From JBGPFS01 sp041483455 (GTDB lineage: Bacteria > Chloroflexota > Limnocylindria > Limnocylindrales > CSP1-4), in the NCBI GenBank assembly GCA_041483455.1, contig JBGPFS010000119.1, forward strand, positions 1 through 7,423: 7,423 bases of DNA, read 5' to 3'. Shown here in pieces: positions 5,897 to 7,423 of the stretch; the stretch's first letter is position 1, and each line of letters starts with the position of its first letter. Position numbers and translations under genes: made by a program. The notes beneath the pieces were generated by a model. That model was given only the letters and a program-made list of their open reading frames with translations. It was not told where the DNA came from and did no database searches.

Positions 5897-6376
5897 TCAG
5901 TCCGCGGTGTAGCTCATCGAGGCACCCTTGAGTGGGGTCTCGGAACTCGGGAACATCCAGACGTAGGCGGTGCACGAAGCGCCGCCGCCTGCCCACGACA
6001 GGCCGAACGGGCCGGCGAGTCCGTCGTGGACCGCCAGATACTGGGCGTAGACCACAGTTCCGCCCTGGCTGCACTTGTTGGCGACCCAGAGCTTGGCGAT
6101 GTCACCGGTCTTGATCCCGGCGGTTCCGACGCGGAAGGAGACAGCGTCGCCGACGGTGGGCCACGACGTGGTGGCCACCGCCGAATTCGCGAAGGCGATG
6201 CTGACACCGGCGCGTGCGGCTTGTGCATTCCCGACTCCGGCGACGAAGGCAGCCGGCTTATAGACCGCTGAGAGCGAGAGGGCGATCGCCGCGATGATCG
6301 CGGCGATCAGGAACGCCTCCGCCAGCGCACCGATGGAATGGCGCGCAGCCGAGGCGGCAGTGGAAACAGCCCGCAT
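5897..6376 (-). CDS. Small membrane-anchored, pilin-like secreted protein under riboswitch control
   Basis: 159 residues. The ATG at 6376 has an excellent AGGAGG (6385-6390) eight bases upstream. The N-terminus carries basic residues (R2, R12, H13), then a strongly hydrophobic helix about 17-38 (ALAEAFLIAAIIAAIALSLS). Gly16 followed by Glu20 inside that helix recalls type IV/Flp-like prepilin signals, although Glu falls at +4 rather than the usual +5, so this is only suggestive. The rest (about 50-159) looks beta-rich: SWPTVGDAVSFRVG, LWVANKC, GGTVVYAQYLAV, GGGASCTAYVWMF, with two Cys that could form a disulfide. This style matches small extracellular Ig-like domains of exported proteins. Alternatives are a minor pseudopilin or a simple signal-anchored envelope protein. 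It is convergent with the stalk protein gene, and a GEMM-I-like aptamer lies immediately upstream, so expression is probably set by cyclic di-GMP. Confidence 0.7.
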   Translation of the reverse strand: MRAVSTAASAARHSIGALAEAFLIAAIIAAIALSLSAVYKPAAFVAGVGNAQAARAGVSIAFANSAVATTSWPTVGDAVSFRVGTAGIKTGDIAKLWVANKCSQGGTVVYAQYLAVHDGLAGPFGLSWAGGGASCTAYVWMFPSSETPLKGASMSYTAD

Positions 6377-6384
6377 GGCCTAGA

Positions 6385-6390
6385 CCTCCT
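6385..6390 (-). promoter_or_regulatory. Ribosome binding site AGGAGG abutting the riboswitch
   Basis: On the minus strand AGGAGG lies eight bases before the ATG at 6376 and directly follows the aptamer end ...CGAAACC. Its first bases belong to a CCAG that could pair with aptamer strands, so ligand binding could alter ribosome access. Confidence 0.8.
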
Positions 6391-6478
6391 GGTTTCGGTA
6401 ACCCGGCTGACTGGTGCTGAACCAGTCCCGTGGCTTTGCGTCCCCGCCTCGCGACGGGTTTGCCATTTGTCGACCCAG
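6389..6478 (-). promoter_or_regulatory. Cyclic-di-GMP-I (GEMM-I) riboswitch
   Basis: Read on the minus strand, the leader contains GGCAAACC (6464-6457), then a hairpin CCCGTC-GCGA-GGCGGG (6458-6443) capped by a GNRA tetraloop, then GGACGCAAAGCC (6443-6432), then a second hairpin GACTGGT-TCAGC-ACCAGTC (6427-6409), and finally GGGTTACCG (6404-6396). This ordered set (GGCAAACC, GNRA-capped stem, GACGCAAAGCC, receptor-side stem, GGGTTACCG) is the hallmark of the GEMM-I aptamer typified by Vibrio cholerae Vc2. The 3' boundary merges with the ribosome binding site, which points to translational control. The outer P1 limits and the sense of control (on or off) are not certain from sequence alone. 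Confidence 0.88.
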
Positions 6479-6670
6479 TCGCCCTGAACGAAGCTGGTCA
6501 GCGGCCTCTGATTGACCGACGACGGCCGCATCCACAACGGTATGTCGTCATCCCCGCTACCCATATGGCCGATTGGTCCCCAGGGTGCCGCCGAGTGGTC
6601 AGCAGCAGACCGCACCTGAGCCCATGGGACGGGATGTATCCCAACGACCCACGGTGCTGGGACGCACCGC
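6479..6670. other. Non-coding region between the hydrolase stop and the riboswitch
   Basis: This 192-base stretch should hold the promoter for the riboswitch-controlled gene. The best candidate on the minus strand is TTGTGG (6537-6532) with TCAATC (6515-6510) at a 16-base spacing, which would start the transcript a few tens of bases before the aptamer. The match is weak. I see no gene here. Confidence 0.3.
6652..6669 (-). terminator. Short hairpin directly after the hydrolase stop codon
   Basis: CGGTGC (6652-6657) pairs with GCACCG (6664-6669) around a six-base loop, immediately beyond the stop at 6671-6673 of the minus-strand hydrolase. The stem is six base pairs with no T-run, so it is a weak terminator candidate. 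Confidence 0.35.
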
Positions 6671-7402
6671 CTATGCGACGCTGCCGCCCGGCTCCGGCGC
6701 GTGAACCTCCACGGACCCGAGTCCTCGGGCGTCGAGCTCCGTCCGCAGCTGGGCCGGCGTTCCGGCGAGGGCCGGGAACGTCCCGTAGTGGATGGGCATC
6801 ACGTGCTCGACACCCAGCAGCTCGACCGCCCTGGCGGCCTCGCGCGGGCCCATCGTGTAGTGGCCGCCGATCGGGAGCATCGCCAGGTCGGGGCGGTGGA
6901 GCTCCCGGATCAGGGCCATGTCGCCGAACACGTCGGTGTCGCCTGCGTGGTAGATCCGGAAGCCGTTCTCCATCTCGACGATGAAGCCGGCCGGCTCGCC
7001 GAGGTAGAGCGGGACGCCACCGTCCGGATTCCAGTCGCCGGCGGAATGCTCGGCCCGGACCATCGTCACCTGCAGACCGGCGGCCTTCACCGTCCCGCCC
7101 TTGTTCATCCCGGTCACCTGGTCGCCGCCGCCGGGCAGGCGTCGTGAGAGCCACAGGCTCATCTCGTGGATGCACGGCCAGGCCGGCCGGAGCCGGCTCG
7201 CGATCGCGACCGCGTCACCCATGTGGTCGTTGTGGCCGTGGGTCACAAGGAGCAGGTCGCAGCGACTGACGCTGTCCGCCGAGCGGGGGCTCTTCGGGTT
7301 GCCGAACCAGGGGTCGAAGAGGATCGTCTTGCCGCCCGGCGAGACGACCTCGACGCAGGCATGGCCATACCAGGTGATCCGGGTGTCGCGGTCGAGTCCC
7401 AT
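6671..7402 (-). CDS. UPF0173-type metal-dependent hydrolase (metallo-beta-lactamase fold)
   Basis: 243 residues, the usual size for this family of small cytoplasmic metallo-hydrolases (YtkL-like), whose physiological substrates are mostly unknown. The N-terminal strand TWYGHACVEV (10-19) and ILFDPWFGNP (27-36) match the family. The metal site is complete: HGHNDH (H55, H57, D59, H60), H119 in AEHS, D155 in YHAGDTD and H205 in PIHYGTFP. The last motif is close to the PxHYNTFP of this family, with Gly in place of Asn. No signal peptide or extra domain is seen. The ATG at 7402 is supported by GGAGG (7410-7414) seven bases upstream. It is transcribed in the same direction as the riboswitch-controlled gene but about 290 bases apart, with a small hairpin between, so it is probably a separate unit with a housekeeping-like role. 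Confidence 0.9.
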   Translation of the reverse strand: MGLDRDTRITWYGHACVEVVSPGGKTILFDPWFGNPKSPRSADSVSRCDLLLVTHGHNDHMGDAVAIASRLRPAWPCIHEMSLWLSRRLPGGGDQVTGMNKGGTVKAAGLQVTMVRAEHSAGDWNPDGGVPLYLGEPAGFIVEMENGFRIYHAGDTDVFGDMALIRELHRPDLAMLPIGGHYTMGPREAARAVELLGVEHVMPIHYGTFPALAGTPAQLRTELDARGLGSVEVHAPEPGGSVA

Positions 7403-7409
7403 GGCTGTA

Positions 7410-7414
7410 CCTCC
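7410..7414 (-). promoter_or_regulatory. Ribosome binding site GGAGG of the UPF0173 hydrolase
   Basis: GGAGG on the minus strand, seven bases before the ATG at 7402; it fixes the start. The promoter lies beyond the window. Confidence 0.75.
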
Positions 7415-7423
7415 GGCGCAATC

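Noticed and set aside
6498..7175. Open frames overlapping the UPF0173 hydrolase on both strands
   Set aside because: The hydrolase frame has a complete metal-binding motif set and a good ribosome binding site; the others are Arg-rich shadows.

Overview
The window is GC-rich and gene-dense. Signals such as a leaderless-type start, GGAGG ribosome binding sites and Ala/Gly/Thr-rich secreted beta-proteins fit an uncultured Chloroflexota (for example Limnocylindria-like) or a high-GC actinobacterium-like lineage. This placement is an inference from style only; no phylogenetic marker is present.

Layout: (1) 1-240 (+) is the C-terminal end of a secreted or surface beta-sandwich protein. (2) 296-2008 (+) is a complete catabolic, FAD-independent-type acetolactate synthase (AlsS/BudB), preceded by a -10 box placed for leaderless transcription. 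(3) 2009-2471 is a 463-base non-coding stretch with a promoter (TTGACA/TACACC), an inverted repeat in the promoter spacer, and a 56-base two-tier hairpin close to the next gene. (4) 2472-4994 (+) is an 840-residue exported multidomain surface protein: signal peptide, beta domain, large Cys-containing beta domain, two tandem Ig-like repeats, a GTIGFWRNW motif and a helical C-terminal domain. (5) 4995-5107 holds two consecutive strong hairpins. (6) 5108-5836 (+) is a 242-residue exported protein whose C-terminal domain is a paralogue of the end of the 840-residue protein, carried on a duplicated Ser/Thr/Pro stalk. (7) 5845-5884 is a bidirectional terminator hairpin. (8) 5897-6376 (-) is a small membrane-anchored, pilin-like secreted protein. 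(9) Its 5' leader (about 6389-6478, minus strand) carries the hallmarks of a cyclic-di-GMP-I (GEMM-I) riboswitch. (10) 6671-7402 (-) is a UPF0173-type metallo-beta-lactamase-fold hydrolase.

How they fit together: the centre (2472-6480) looks like a cell-surface or adhesion locus, with two exported proteins sharing an apparently uncharacterised Cys-terminated domain facing a c-di-GMP-controlled pilin-like gene. c-di-GMP commonly controls the switch between motile and attached life, so a role in attachment or biofilm is a reasonable inference. The flanking metabolic genes (AlsS, UPF0173 hydrolase) look unrelated to it. The two most valuable observations are the riboswitch and the shared C-terminal domain.
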